From contig NZ_KE387190.1 in assembly GCF_000430665.1 (NCBI RefSeq), positions 9,062 through 73,061 of the forward strand: DNA of 64,000 nt, written 5' to 3'. Position numbers and translations under genes: made by a program. Within the stretch, counting starts at the first letter, position 1; each line of letters starts with the position of its first letter. The notes under the pieces are model-generated. The model worked only from the letters and a program-made list of their open reading frames with translations, was not told where the DNA came from and did no database searches. Below, piece after piece: positions 26,675 through 35,759 of the stretch. The stretch comes from Aquimarina muelleri DSM 19832. GTDB taxonomy: Bacteria > Bacteroidota > Bacteroidia > Flavobacteriales > Flavobacteriaceae.

Positions 26675-27520
26675 ATGAAATTAATATATATATTACCCGT
26701 TGTGTTTCTTACCTTTTTTATCTCTTGTTCTTCAGATGATGACAATGATACAACTTCTTTAAATGAAATAGAAAACCTTATAAAAGTTAAAGACATTACT
26801 AATGATACACATACTATAGAAATATATACCCAAAATGGAAAATTTTATACAGGGTATAATAATATTAGTATAAGGATAAAAGATAATGTTGAAAAAAAAT
26901 ATATAGAATCAGCTACAATTAGTTGGAGTCCGATGATGCAAATGGAAACTATGAAACATTCTTGCCCTAAATCAGAAGTATCTAAAGTGTCTGATAAAAA
27001 CACTGTATATAACGGGTTTATTATTTATCAAATGACAGGAATGAATAATACTGGTTGGTCATTAAAAATAACATATATTATAGATAACCAAGAATATGAA
27101 GCAGAAGATACTATTATGGTCATGCAAAGTGATAAGCAAAATGTAACTACCATAATGGGGAGTGATGACGTAAAATACATTTTAGCATTACTTGAACCTA
27201 GTACACCTAAGATTGCAGTGAATGATATAATAATAGGTCTTTATAAAATGGAAAATATAATGAAGTTTCCTGTTGTAGAAAACTATACTATAGCATTAGA
27301 CCCTCGTATGCCATCAATGGGAAATCATAGCTCACCAAACAATCAAGATTTAACGTATAGCATTAAAGAACAAATATACAATGGTAAATTATCTTTAACA
27401 ATGTCGGGATATTGGATGTTGAACCTAAAACTTATTAATGATAAAGGTCTAGTGTTAAAAGGGGAGGATATTACGGATAGTAATACTCAAAGTAGTTTAT
27501 ACCTAGAAATAGAATTTTAA
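26675..27520 (+). CDS. Met/His-rich lipoprotein, probable copper-binding partner of the receptor
   Basis: This 281-residue lipoprotein (lipobox FISC, then Ser/Asp residues that favour surface or outer-membrane display) carries clusters of soft-metal ligands: SPMMQMETMKHSCP (about residues 87-100), YQMTGMN, and DPRMPSMGNHSSP (about 210-222). Two repeated domains seem present, each with a Met-rich loop, and the second loosely resembles FixH/YtkA-like domains. It precedes an OprC/NosA-type receptor by 70 bp. The role as copper-binding surface protein is inferred. Confidence 0.7.
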   Translation: MKLIYILPVVFLTFFISCSSDDDNDTTSLNEIENLIKVKDITNDTHTIEIYTQNGKFYTGYNNISIRIKDNVEKKYIESATISWSPMMQMETMKHSCPKSEVSKVSDKNTVYNGFIIYQMTGMNNTGWSLKITYIIDNQEYEAEDTIMVMQSDKQNVTTIMGSDDVKYILALLEPSTPKIAVNDIIIGLYKMENIMKFPVVENYTIALDPRMPSMGNHSSPNNQDLTYSIKEQIYNGKLSLTMSGYWMLNLKLINDKGLVLKGEDITDSNTQSSLYLEIEF

Positions 27521-27528
27521 CTAATCTT

Positions 27529-27570
27529 TGAGGTCGAATCTTTTTGTTTCTAGATTAAGGTTCGACCTCA
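27529..27570 (+). terminator. Intercistronic hairpin before the copper receptor
   Basis: TGAGGTCGAA (27529-27538) pairs perfectly with TTCGACCTCA (27561-27570) over a 22-base loop, between the lipoprotein stop and the receptor start. A T-rich run follows. It may reduce read-through into the receptor or protect the upstream mRNA. Confidence 0.5.
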
Positions 27571-27590
27571 TCTTCTTACTTATTAATAAA

Positions 27591-29600
27591 ATGAAAAGGT
27601 CAATCGTACTATACAGTTGTATACTTATCTGTGCAATCACTTTTGCTCAGGATCGGTCTACTCAACATAAAGAAACAGATACTCTGGTAACACATCTTGA
27701 AGAAATTACAGTAATAGGGAGGCATAAACTTAGTAATTATCGCCAAAAAAAGACACTGTCGAGCATTGATGAATATCTAGAAAAATCAAATCGTGTGACT
27801 ATGATTAAAAGAGGAAGCTATGCGTGGGAACCAGCATTAAACAATATGACATCAGATCGATTGTCTGTTACTATTGATGGAATGCAAATTTATGGTGCAT
27901 GCACCGATAAAATGGATCCCGTAACCTCTTATGTAGATGTGTCAAATTTAGAAAAAGTAATTGTTAATTCTGGCCAAGAAGGAACAGAAAATTCTAATTG
28001 TATTGGAGGAGGAATAGATTTAAAACTTCCAGAATCCAAATATTATAATTCGGGTTTAAAAAGTAGTTTAGATCTTGGTTATGAAACCAACGGAAATTAC
28101 AAAACAACCGGAATAGATCTAGAATATTCAGGCAACAAATTTTATATAAGTGCCGATGGAATTTATCGAGAATCTGACAATTATAATGCAGGAGGGGGCA
28201 AAGAAATTAAGTATTCTCAATTTGAAAAATATAACTTATCCCTTCAGGTAGGATACAAATTATCGGATACTAAAAACATCGATGCGAATGTAATATGTGA
28301 TAAAGCAACAGATATTGGTTATCCTGCTTTACCCATGGATGTATCTCTTGCCAAGGCTACAATAGCTTCTATATCATACACACACACTAGTGATACAACT
28401 ATAATTAAACACTGGGAAACAAAATTATATTTTAATACTATTACTCATATTATGGATGATTCTAAGCGCCCTGATGTCCCTATTCGTATGGATATGCCTG
28501 GCTGGAGTGATACTTATGGAATGTATTCTAAAATAAAATCAGGAACCAAAAAACATAAACTTAATGTTAATCTCAATGCGCATTATAATCGTTCCCTAGC
28601 AGAAATGACTATGTATCCTAATGATCCTAATGAAAATGATATGTTTATGTACACATGGCCAGACATAAGAACATTGTATACAGGTGTTTATATTAAAGAC
28701 GAATTCTATATAAACTCTAAAGAAAAGCTAAGCCTGGCTGCACGTATTGGATATCAAAATAACAATATTGAAAAAGACAGTGGTTTAGAAAGTTTACAGA
28801 TTTTTTATCCAAATATAGGTGCTGGTAAAAACAGATTATTAACTAGTTTTTCTACTAATTATTTGCTGAAACATAAAAAATATGATTTTTCCTTTGGTTT
28901 AGGCTATGGAGAAAGAGCTCCTTCTGTAAGCGAAGGATATGGCTTCTTCTTATTTAATAGTTTTGATAATTATGATTATATAGGAAACCCTACTTTAAAA
29001 AATGAAAAATCTTTCGAAATAAATTTTGATACCCATTACACTAATAAGCGTTTTAAGATTGAAATAGAGACTTCTTATTTTTATATTTATGATTATATTA
29101 TTGGTAAAACAGATGCTTCTTTAAGCTCGATGACTATTGGAGCCAATGGTGTTCGGATCTATAGTGCTTTACAACATGCATCAATATTTAATACTTTTTT
29201 AAACACATCATTTACAATCATCGAAGCATTATCTTTAAACACTTCTATAGGGTATCATTATGGAAAAGGAAGTGATAAAAATAATTTGCCTTTGATAAGC
29301 CCTATTTCTTATGTCGCAGAAATCAATTACTCTTCAAAGAATTTTAATGCAGCATTACAACTAAACGGAAATACGAATCAGGATAATTATAGTATGTTTT
29401 ATGGAGAAGATCAAACCCCAGCATTTGCAACTTTAAATTTAAACTTGGGGAATACCTTTTTTATCAGAGAAAATAAATTGGTTTTTAAGTATGGGATAGA
29501 AAATATTTTAGATACTCATTATTCTACGTATGCCGATTGGAACAATATTCCTCGACAGGGAAGGAATTTTTATATCAATACTTCATTTTTGATTAGATAA
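27591..29600 (+). CDS. TonB-dependent copper receptor, OprC/NosA type
   Basis: This outer-membrane receptor has 669 residues from the ATG at 27591, which gives a clean signal peptide (ILICAITFAQ). The longer reading runs through the upstream hairpin. The plug contains TIDGMQIYGACTDKMDPVTSYVD with a C-x3-M pair (Cys104, Met108), the copper-binding arrangement known for OprC and NosA. The barrel ends in a typical aromatic-terminated strand. NosA was named for its need in making active NosZ, which fits the location between nos/nirK and nor operons. Confidence 0.85.
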   Translation: MKRSIVLYSCILICAITFAQDRSTQHKETDTLVTHLEEITVIGRHKLSNYRQKKTLSSIDEYLEKSNRVTMIKRGSYAWEPALNNMTSDRLSVTIDGMQIYGACTDKMDPVTSYVDVSNLEKVIVNSGQEGTENSNCIGGGIDLKLPESKYYNSGLKSSLDLGYETNGNYKTTGIDLEYSGNKFYISADGIYRESDNYNAGGGKEIKYSQFEKYNLSLQVGYKLSDTKNIDANVICDKATDIGYPALPMDVSLAKATIASISYTHTSDTTIIKHWETKLYFNTITHIMDDSKRPDVPIRMDMPGWSDTYGMYSKIKSGTKKHKLNVNLNAHYNRSLAEMTMYPNDPNENDMFMYTWPDIRTLYTGVYIKDEFYINSKEKLSLAARIGYQNNNIEKDSGLESLQIFYPNIGAGKNRLLTSFSTNYLLKHKKYDFSFGLGYGERAPSVSEGYGFFLFNSFDNYDYIGNPTLKNEKSFEINFDTHYTNKRFKIEIETSYFYIYDYIIGKTDASLSSMTIGANGVRIYSALQHASIFNTFLNTSFTIIEALSLNTSIGYHYGKGSDKNNLPLISPISYVAEINYSSKNFNAALQLNGNTNQDNYSMFYGEDQTPAFATLNLNLGNTFFIRENKLVFKYGIENILDTHYSTYADWNNIPRQGRNFYINTSFLIR

Positions 29601-29631
29601 ATAATAAACTTAGAGTAGGGGATCAATCCGT

Positions 29632-29688
29632 TTTATTTCTAATTGAAAAAACATCGTCAAATATGATGTTTTTTCAATTAGAAATAAA
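29632..29688. terminator. Bidirectional terminator between convergent genes
   Basis: A perfect 24-bp stem (29632-29655 with 29665-29688) with a 9-base loop and T-rich arms lies between the copper receptor (rightward) and the thioredoxin-like gene (leftward). Confidence 0.9.
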
Positions 29689-29719
29689 AACCAATATTCT
29701 CTTAATGGATAATCCTGAT

Positions 29720-30325
29720 TTAAACTATAGGTGAGGTTAGTGTTAATTCTAATATATCTTTTATGATAGATTTACCTTTATCGTTATTATACCACATTTG
29801 AAGGTTTTTTTTAAAGGTATCATCTATTTTTCCATGCTCTTTTTTGTAGGCTGCTACCAATTCTGTTGCAGCTTTTGATCGAGAACCCCAAGAATTTAAA
29901 ACGTTATTATGCTGGTCTGCAATAATTAGTTTTGGTATAGACTGGGTTCCATTAGTTAAAAATTGATTCATTAGTACAATATTCTCATCTCTAAGTACTA
30001 TTTTCAAATCTATATTGGGCATAACTTCTGCTATTTTATTAAGAATAGGAATTGTTTGCGCTCCATCGGCACACCAGCTTTCTATAAGAACCAACCATGT
30101 CTGCTTTTTTGATATTTCTTTAAAAGCATTAATATCTTTCTCTGAAAGTATAATAGTTTTATCTAACCGTCTCATTCTACTGGCATTCAGTTTAGTGAGA
30201 TTTATTCGTGCATCTGTATGCTCTTTTCCAGTTGTTTCTTTCTTGGTAACAAGCTGCTCTATCAGTTTGCTGTATTCATGATATGTAATTCCTTTATCAA
30301 TACTATTTTTTATAAGTTTATTCAT
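29720..30325 (-). CDS. Thioredoxin-fold protein without CxxC
   Basis: This 201-residue protein has a thioredoxin-like core: LVLIESWCADGAQTIPILNKIAEV with WCADG in place of WCxxC, then cis-proline TQSIPKLIIAD. It has no signal peptide and should be cytoplasmic. It follows nadB by 18 bp in the nadA-nadB operon. With only one cysteine it cannot be a standard dithiol reductase; a thiol or bacillithiol-linked role is possible but unsupported. Confidence 0.8.
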   Translation of the reverse strand: MNKLIKNSIDKGITYHEYSKLIEQLVTKKETTGKEHTDARINLTKLNASRMRRLDKTIILSEKDINAFKEISKKQTWLVLIESWCADGAQTIPILNKIAEVMPNIDLKIVLRDENIVLMNQFLTNGTQSIPKLIIADQHNNVLNSWGSRSKAATELVAAYKKEHGKIDDTFKKNLQMWYNNDKGKSIIKDILELTLTSPIV

Positions 30326-30343
30326 TTTTATGACATTTTAATG

Positions 30344-31921
30344 TTATGTATTCACTGAAGCCGTGTTGGCCTCATTATCTATATTATAATATCCTCCTCG
30401 ATTTTCTTTTCTTTGTCTAGATTGACTAATAATCAAGTGTGATATATTAATCATATTTCTTAATTCACATAATGCAGTATTAACTTTTGATTCTCGGTAT
30501 AACTCATCAACTTCACTATAAATGAGATCTAGACGTTCAATTACTTTTGTTAAACGATTATTGCTTCGCACGATACCCGCATAATCTCGCATCAAGGCTT
30601 GTAATTGTTTAAGGTTATGCTGTATTAAAACATGTTCTTTAGGAATAATGGTTCCCTTATCATTCCATTCAGGAATAATATTCTGAGTTGATTTCGGAGG
30701 ATTTTTTACAAGATGTTTGTAGATGTTATGGGCATATACTAAGGCCTCTAGTAAAGAGTTTGAAGCCAATCTATTTGCTCCGTGTAATCCCGTTCTGGAA
30801 CACTCTCCACATGCATATAAATTCGAAATAGAAGTTCTTCCTTTATTGTCTACGACAATCCCACCACATAAGTAGTGTGATGCTGGAACTACAGGGATCC
30901 AATCTTTTTCTATATTAATATGATGGGTTAAACATTTTTTATAGATGTTAGGAAAATGAGATTTAAAGTTTTTTATATCTAAATGTGTACAATCTAAAAA
31001 AACATGTGTGTTTCCTGATTTTTTGAGTTCGTTGTCTATACCTTGTGATACAATATCTCTGGATGCCAATTCTGCTCTATTATCATAATCTAACATAAAT
31101 CTATAACCTTCTTTATTGCGTAAATATGCTCCAAAACCTCTTACTGCTTCAGAAATTAAAAAAGAAGATTCTTCTTTTGTATCATATAATGCGGTAGGGT
31201 GAAATTGGATGAATTCCATATCTTTTATCTGAGCCTTAGCTCTATATGCCATTGCTATACCATCTCCAGTAGCAATAATTGGGTTTGTAGTATGCCCATA
31301 AACACGACCTATACCTCCCGAAGCTAATACTGTAGTGTCTGCTTTTATAGTTTTTACCTTTCCTTTTTTTTGATCTAATACATATGCTCCATAACAACAG
31401 AGGTTATGCGTATTAGAAATTTTTAGATGATGTTCTGTGATTAAATCTATGGCAAAGTGATGGGTTAACAAGGTTACATTAGGCAGTTGATGAACACGTT
31501 GTAATAAAGCTCTTTCTATTTCATATCCTGTTATATCTTTATGGTGTACTACACGATATTCTGAGTGCCCTCCTTCTTTTCCTAGATCTAATTTTCCTTG
31601 AGCATTACTGTCAAAGTTAGCTCCCCAGTCTATTAATTCTTTTAACCGTTTAGGACCTTCTTTAATAACCATTTCTACAACTGCTTCATTGCATAATCCA
31701 TCACCCGCCAAAAGTGTATCATTTATATGTTTTTGAAACGAATCTTCTTTAGCGTCTAATACGACAGCTACTCCTCCCTGTGCATATTTTGTGTTAGATT
31801 CATCTTCATTTGCTTTAGTTACTATGGTAATGGTTTTGTTTTTAAATTGTTCTGCTATTTTTACAGCAAAAGTTAATCCTGCTACACCAGAACCGATTAC
31901 CAAATAATTAGTTTTGAACAT
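30344..31921 (-). CDS. nadB: L-aspartate oxidase
   Basis: NadB oxidises aspartate to iminoaspartate for NAD synthesis and can use fumarate instead of oxygen. The 525-residue flavoprotein has the dinucleotide motif VIGSGVAGLTFAVK (residues 7-20), the NTKYAQGGVAVV segment, the HPTALY active-site region, GGIVVDNKGRTSISNLYACGE, and HGANRLASNSLLEALVY. It starts 6 bp after nadA. Confidence 0.95.
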   Translation of the reverse strand: MFKTNYLVIGSGVAGLTFAVKIAEQFKNKTITIVTKANEDESNTKYAQGGVAVVLDAKEDSFQKHINDTLLAGDGLCNEAVVEMVIKEGPKRLKELIDWGANFDSNAQGKLDLGKEGGHSEYRVVHHKDITGYEIERALLQRVHQLPNVTLLTHHFAIDLITEHHLKISNTHNLCCYGAYVLDQKKGKVKTIKADTTVLASGGIGRVYGHTTNPIIATGDGIAMAYRAKAQIKDMEFIQFHPTALYDTKEESSFLISEAVRGFGAYLRNKEGYRFMLDYDNRAELASRDIVSQGIDNELKKSGNTHVFLDCTHLDIKNFKSHFPNIYKKCLTHHINIEKDWIPVVPASHYLCGGIVVDNKGRTSISNLYACGECSRTGLHGANRLASNSLLEALVYAHNIYKHLVKNPPKSTQNIIPEWNDKGTIIPKEHVLIQHNLKQLQALMRDYAGIVRSNNRLTKVIERLDLIYSEVDELYRESKVNTALCELRNMINISHLIISQSRQRKENRGGYYNIDNEANTASVNT

Positions 31922-31927
31922 AAATTA

Positions 31928-32854
31928 TTATTTAGAAAGTTCGAGCATACGTTCAATAGGTACTAGCGCTCTTTTTCTTATATCTATAGGCACATCGATT
32001 TGAGGGCTTTCATGATACAAACAATTATATAGTTTTTGTAAAGTATTTACTTTCATATACCCACATTCACTACAAGCACAAGTATTATCCTCTTCAATAG
32101 GAGCAGGGATTAAAATTGTATTGGGGACTTCTTTTTGCATTTTATGTAAGATTCCGGATTCTGTAGCTACTATATATTTTTTTTCAGGATATTTCTTTAC
32201 ATGATTTATCATTCCAGAAGTAGAACCAATATATGTAGCGGTTTTTAAGATATGTTCTTCAGATTCGGGATGAGCAATAATTACTGCATCAGGATGTTGA
32301 CTATGTAAGTCTAATAGCTTATCAATACAAAAAGCTTCATGAACAATACAACTACCATCCCATAATAACATTTTTCTCCCTGTTTGTTTTATGATATATT
32401 TTCCTAAGTTTTTATCTGGAGCAAATATTATCTGTTTGTCTTTAGATATTGATTCTACAATTTTTAAGGCATTAGACGAAGTACAAACAATGTCTGTCAT
32501 AGCTTTAATCTCTGCACTACAATTAACATAAGTAATCACGACATGATCAGGGTGTTTGTCTATAAATTCTCTGAATAATTCTGGAGGACAAGAATCTGCA
32601 AGAGAGCACCCAGCATTGAGATCAGGGAGGACTACTTTTTTTTCAGGACTTAGTATTTTTGCTGTTTCTGCCATAAAATGTACTCCAGCAAAGACAATAA
32701 TGTCTGCGTTTGTTTCTGCTGCTTTTTGAGATAACCCCAAACTGTCTCCTACATAATCAGCAATTTCTTGTATTTCTGGATTTTGATAATAATGAGCTAA
32801 AATAACTGCATTTTTTTCTTCCTTAAGCTTTTTAATTTTTTCCTTTAAATCCAC
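31928..32854 (-). CDS. nadA: Quinolinate synthase A
   Basis: NadA condenses iminoaspartate with dihydroxyacetone phosphate to quinolinate using an oxygen-sensitive [4Fe-4S] cluster. The 308-residue protein has the three ligand regions NAGCSLADSC (Cys83), a second cysteine in VNCSAEIKAMTDIVCTSSNA, and CACSECGYM. It heads nadA-nadB-thioredoxin and is controlled by the denitrification-type operator. Confidence 0.95.
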   Translation of the reverse strand: MDLKEKIKKLKEEKNAVILAHYYQNPEIQEIADYVGDSLGLSQKAAETNADIIVFAGVHFMAETAKILSPEKKVVLPDLNAGCSLADSCPPELFREFIDKHPDHVVITYVNCSAEIKAMTDIVCTSSNALKIVESISKDKQIIFAPDKNLGKYIIKQTGRKMLLWDGSCIVHEAFCIDKLLDLHSQHPDAVIIAHPESEEHILKTATYIGSTSGMINHVKKYPEKKYIVATESGILHKMQKEVPNTILIPAPIEEDNTCACSECGYMKVNTLQKLYNCLYHESPQIDVPIDIRKRALVPIERMLELSK

Positions 32855-32878
32855 GTTATTTTGTATTTGACTTTATCA

Positions 32879-32922
32879 CAAACATATATGAATTACCAAT
32901 TAATAAATATGACTTAAATCAT
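32879..32922 (-). promoter_or_regulatory. nadA promoter with ATGAY-N4-RTCAT operator
   Basis: The operator ATGACTTAAATCAT is at 32909-32922 and the -7 box TATGTTTG on the minus strand at 32886-32879, again 36.5 bp from operator centre to box end. No -7 box stands at that spacing on the rightward side, so the site serves nadA rather than the Rrf2 gene. Confidence 0.75.
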
Positions 32923-33004
32923 AATATAGAGAACTGAAACCTCTGTATTTATAATATTATTTCATAGATTACGGTTTCAATTAAGGATAAAAACATCTTT
33001 TTAT

Positions 33005-33012
33005 TATATTTG
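33005..33012 (+). promoter_or_regulatory. -7 box of the Rrf2 gene
   Basis: TATATTTG matches TAnnTTTG and lies 20 bases before the ATG at 33033. Confidence 0.55.
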
Positions 33013-33032
33013 ATACTTATAAATAACATTTT

Positions 33033-33488
33033 ATGCTATCCAATGCTTGTAAATATGCAATACGGTCTCTTCTTTATTTAGGAATACACAGTGATGAATC
33101 TAAAAAAATAGGAGCTAAAAAAATTGCAGAAGAACTAGAAACCCCGCAGCCTTTTTTAGCTAAACTATTACGACAACTTGCTACAGCCAAACTTGTTTCT
33201 TCTACAAAAGGACCTAATGGCGGTTTTTTTTTAGATCCAAAAAATAGAAAAAAATCAGTTTGGGATATTATAAAAAGTATAGATGGTACAGATAAATTTG
33301 ATCAATGTTTTCTGGGTTTATCCAAGTGTGATGATAAAAACCCTTGCCCTGTACATGCTACTGTTTCTCCTTTTAAACAAAAACTATTGCGAGATTTTAG
33401 AGATAAAACTATTGATAATCTTGTAGAAGAAATAAAGGCAAAAGGAACAGTTATCTCTTTAAAAGATTTTGATACTCTGGATTCCTAA
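33033..33488 (+). CDS. Rrf2-family regulator with three-cysteine sensor motif
   Basis: This 151-residue winged-helix regulator is of the IscR/NsrR type. The helix-turn-helix spans about residues 25-60 (IGAKKIAEELETPQPFLAKLLRQLATAKLVSSTKGPNGGF). Cys92-x6-Cys99-x5-Cys105 can hold an iron-sulfur cluster, as in IscR or the NO sensor NsrR, whose spacings differ slightly. It lies between the operator-bearing nadA and acyl-CoA synthetase promoters. NO or iron-sulfur sensing is inferred; which promoters it binds is unknown. Confidence 0.85.
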   Translation: MLSNACKYAIRSLLYLGIHSDESKKIGAKKIAEELETPQPFLAKLLRQLATAKLVSSTKGPNGGFFLDPKNRKKSVWDIIKSIDGTDKFDQCFLGLSKCDDKNPCPVHATVSPFKQKLLRDFRDKTIDNLVEEIKAKGTVISLKDFDTLDS

Positions 33489-33557
33489 CATCTACATCCA
33501 TTTTCTTATTTTTTTTAAGTAGTTTATATTTATAGGAATTAATCTTCTTGGGTAAAT

Positions 33558-33601
33558 ATGACTTATGTCATTAAATAAATTATAGAGCTATCCTACTTTT
33601 A
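33558..33601 (+). promoter_or_regulatory. Acyl-CoA synthetase promoter with ATGAY-N4-RTCAT operator
   Basis: The operator ATGACTTATGTCAT is at 33558-33571. The box TACTTTTA at 33594-33601 matches TAnnTTTG in all but the last base and sits at the same 36.5-bp spacing. The ATG follows at 33623. Confidence 0.7.
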
Positions 33602-33622
33602 CCCGCTTATAAAAATAGTAGG

Positions 33623-35683
33623 ATGATAAACGAGCAATTAACAAACCCCAAAAGCATCGTTATTATAGGTGGATCTAATACAATTAGAAAACCTGGAGGA
33701 AAAATTGTTAAAAACTGTATTGATGGTGGTTATTTGGGGGAACTACGAATAGTTAACCCTAAAGAAAAACAAGTACAAGGAATCATTTCTTATACTAACG
33801 TAAATGATATTCCTAATACAGATTTGGCAATACTAGCTATTCCTGCAAAATATTGTTTGGAAACTATTACTGTCTTAGCAGAACAAAAAAACACGAAGGC
33901 TTTTATTATTATTTCTGCTGGTTTTGGTGAGACTAATGAAATAGGAAGCCACATTGAAAAAGAAATTGTCGATATCATTAATAGTGTAAATGGTTGTTTA
34001 ATTGGTCCTAATTGTATAGGAGTACTGAACAAAAACTATAAAGGTGTTTTTACAACACCGATTCCAGAATATAATTCTAAAGGATGTGATTTAATTTCTG
34101 GATCTGGAGCAACTGCTGTTTTTATAATGGAAGCAGGGATGTTACTGGGAGTACCGTTTGCCAATGTATACTCGGTAGGTAATGGAGCACAAACGGGAGT
34201 AGAAGATGTATTAGAGTATATGGATATTCATTATAATCCTGATACTGATCCAGCAATAAAACTATTGTATTTAGAAGCTATTAAAGATCCTCAAAAATTA
34301 CTTAAGCATGCTTCTTCATTAATTAATAAAGGTGTAAAAATTGCAGCTATTAAAGCAGGAAGTACTGCTGAAGGAAGTAGAGCTGCTTCATCTCATACTG
34401 GTGCTATTGCTAGTTCTGACATGACAGTAAGGGCACTTTTTAAGAAAGCTGGAATTGTATATTGCAGTAGTAGAGAAGAATTACTAAGTGTAGCTTCCAT
34501 CTTTAAATATAAAAAACTTACTGGAAAAAATATAGCAATTATTACGCATGCGGGAGGATCAGCGGTTATGCTTGCAGACGTACTGTCTAAAGGAGGTTTG
34601 CAAATTCCTACTATAGAAGGAGAAGATGCTAAAAAACTTGAAACGTATCTATATCCAGGTTCATCTGTGAGTAATCCTATCGATTTTCTTGCTACAGGAA
34701 CAGCAGAACAATTAGGAATTATTATGGATTATTGCGAACATAAATTTGATTTTATCGATGCGATGGTAGTTGTTTTTGGAAGTCCTGGCTTATTTGATGT
34801 AGAAAATGTATATAATGTATTAAGTGTTAAACTTGATGTTTGCTCTAAACCTATATTTCCTGTACTTCCTTCTGTAATTAATGCTCATAAAGAAATAAAA
34901 ACGTTTTTATCCAAAGGGAATATTAATTTTCCAGATGAAGTCGTACTAGGGAAAGCTTTATGCGAAGTTTACAAAACTTCATCTCCTTCATTACAAAATA
35001 TAGAGCTACCTAAAATAAATACAACAAAAATACGATCTATAATCGATCAAGCTACTGATGGATATTTAACACCAGAAGATACTGCTTTGATTATAGATGC
35101 TTCGGGAATTCCCCGATCAATAGAAGTTATTGAAAACTCTAAAGAAAACCTTCTTTCTGAAATATCACAAATATCTTTTCCTATAGTGATGAAAGTCGTA
35201 GGTCCTTTGCATAAATCGGATACACAAGGGGTTATTCTTAATGTGAATACCATAGAAGAGGTTTCTAAGAATTTTGATGTATTAATGGATATCAAAGGAG
35301 CTATAGCTGTTATGGTGCAACCCATGTTATCTGGCTTAGAATTATTTGTGGGAGTTAAAAAAGAACCTAGATTTAATCACACTATTTTATGTGGTTTAGG
35401 AGGTATTTTTATTGAAATTCTAAATGATGTAGCTGCTGCATTAAGCCCTATATCTGATATAGAAGCTCAAAAAATGATTCGATCTTTAAGAGGGTATGAA
35501 TTATTACAAGGCAGTCGCGGAAAAGATGGAATTAATGAAATTCAATTTATAGAAATTATACAACGTCTGTCTGCTTTGGTAGAAACAGCTCCAGAAATTA
35601 CAGAAATGGATATCAATCCTTTAATAGGAACAAAAGATGCTATTACTGCTGTAGACGTGCGTATCAAAATTGAAAAAATATAG
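33623..35683 (+). CDS. ADP-forming acetate--CoA ligase family protein
   Basis: This fused alpha-beta acyl-CoA synthetase makes ATP from acyl-CoA, ADP and phosphate, or the reverse. The 686 residues comprise an N-terminal CoA-binding Rossmann domain (SIVIIGGSNTIRKPGGKIVKN), succinyl-CoA-ligase-like domains with GPNCIGVLN and the phosphohistidine loop SSHTGAIASSD, and a C-terminal ATP-grasp domain from about residue 460 (FPIVMKVVGPLHKSDTQGV). Its operator links it to anaerobic or NO-linked metabolism, where substrate-level ATP formation would help. Confidence 0.88.
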   Translation: MINEQLTNPKSIVIIGGSNTIRKPGGKIVKNCIDGGYLGELRIVNPKEKQVQGIISYTNVNDIPNTDLAILAIPAKYCLETITVLAEQKNTKAFIIISAGFGETNEIGSHIEKEIVDIINSVNGCLIGPNCIGVLNKNYKGVFTTPIPEYNSKGCDLISGSGATAVFIMEAGMLLGVPFANVYSVGNGAQTGVEDVLEYMDIHYNPDTDPAIKLLYLEAIKDPQKLLKHASSLINKGVKIAAIKAGSTAEGSRAASSHTGAIASSDMTVRALFKKAGIVYCSSREELLSVASIFKYKKLTGKNIAIITHAGGSAVMLADVLSKGGLQIPTIEGEDAKKLETYLYPGSSVSNPIDFLATGTAEQLGIIMDYCEHKFDFIDAMVVVFGSPGLFDVENVYNVLSVKLDVCSKPIFPVLPSVINAHKEIKTFLSKGNINFPDEVVLGKALCEVYKTSSPSLQNIELPKINTTKIRSIIDQATDGYLTPEDTALIIDASGIPRSIEVIENSKENLLSEISQISFPIVMKVVGPLHKSDTQGVILNVNTIEEVSKNFDVLMDIKGAIAVMVQPMLSGLELFVGVKKEPRFNHTILCGLGGIFIEILNDVAAALSPISDIEAQKMIRSLRGYELLQGSRGKDGINEIQFIEIIQRLSALVETAPEITEMDINPLIGTKDAITAVDVRIKIEKI

Positions 35684-35759
35684 AAATGATGCCCAAACAC
35701 ATGTGTTTTCTTTATAACTACTTACATCTCTAAGTATAAAATATTTCAAGTTTAATATT

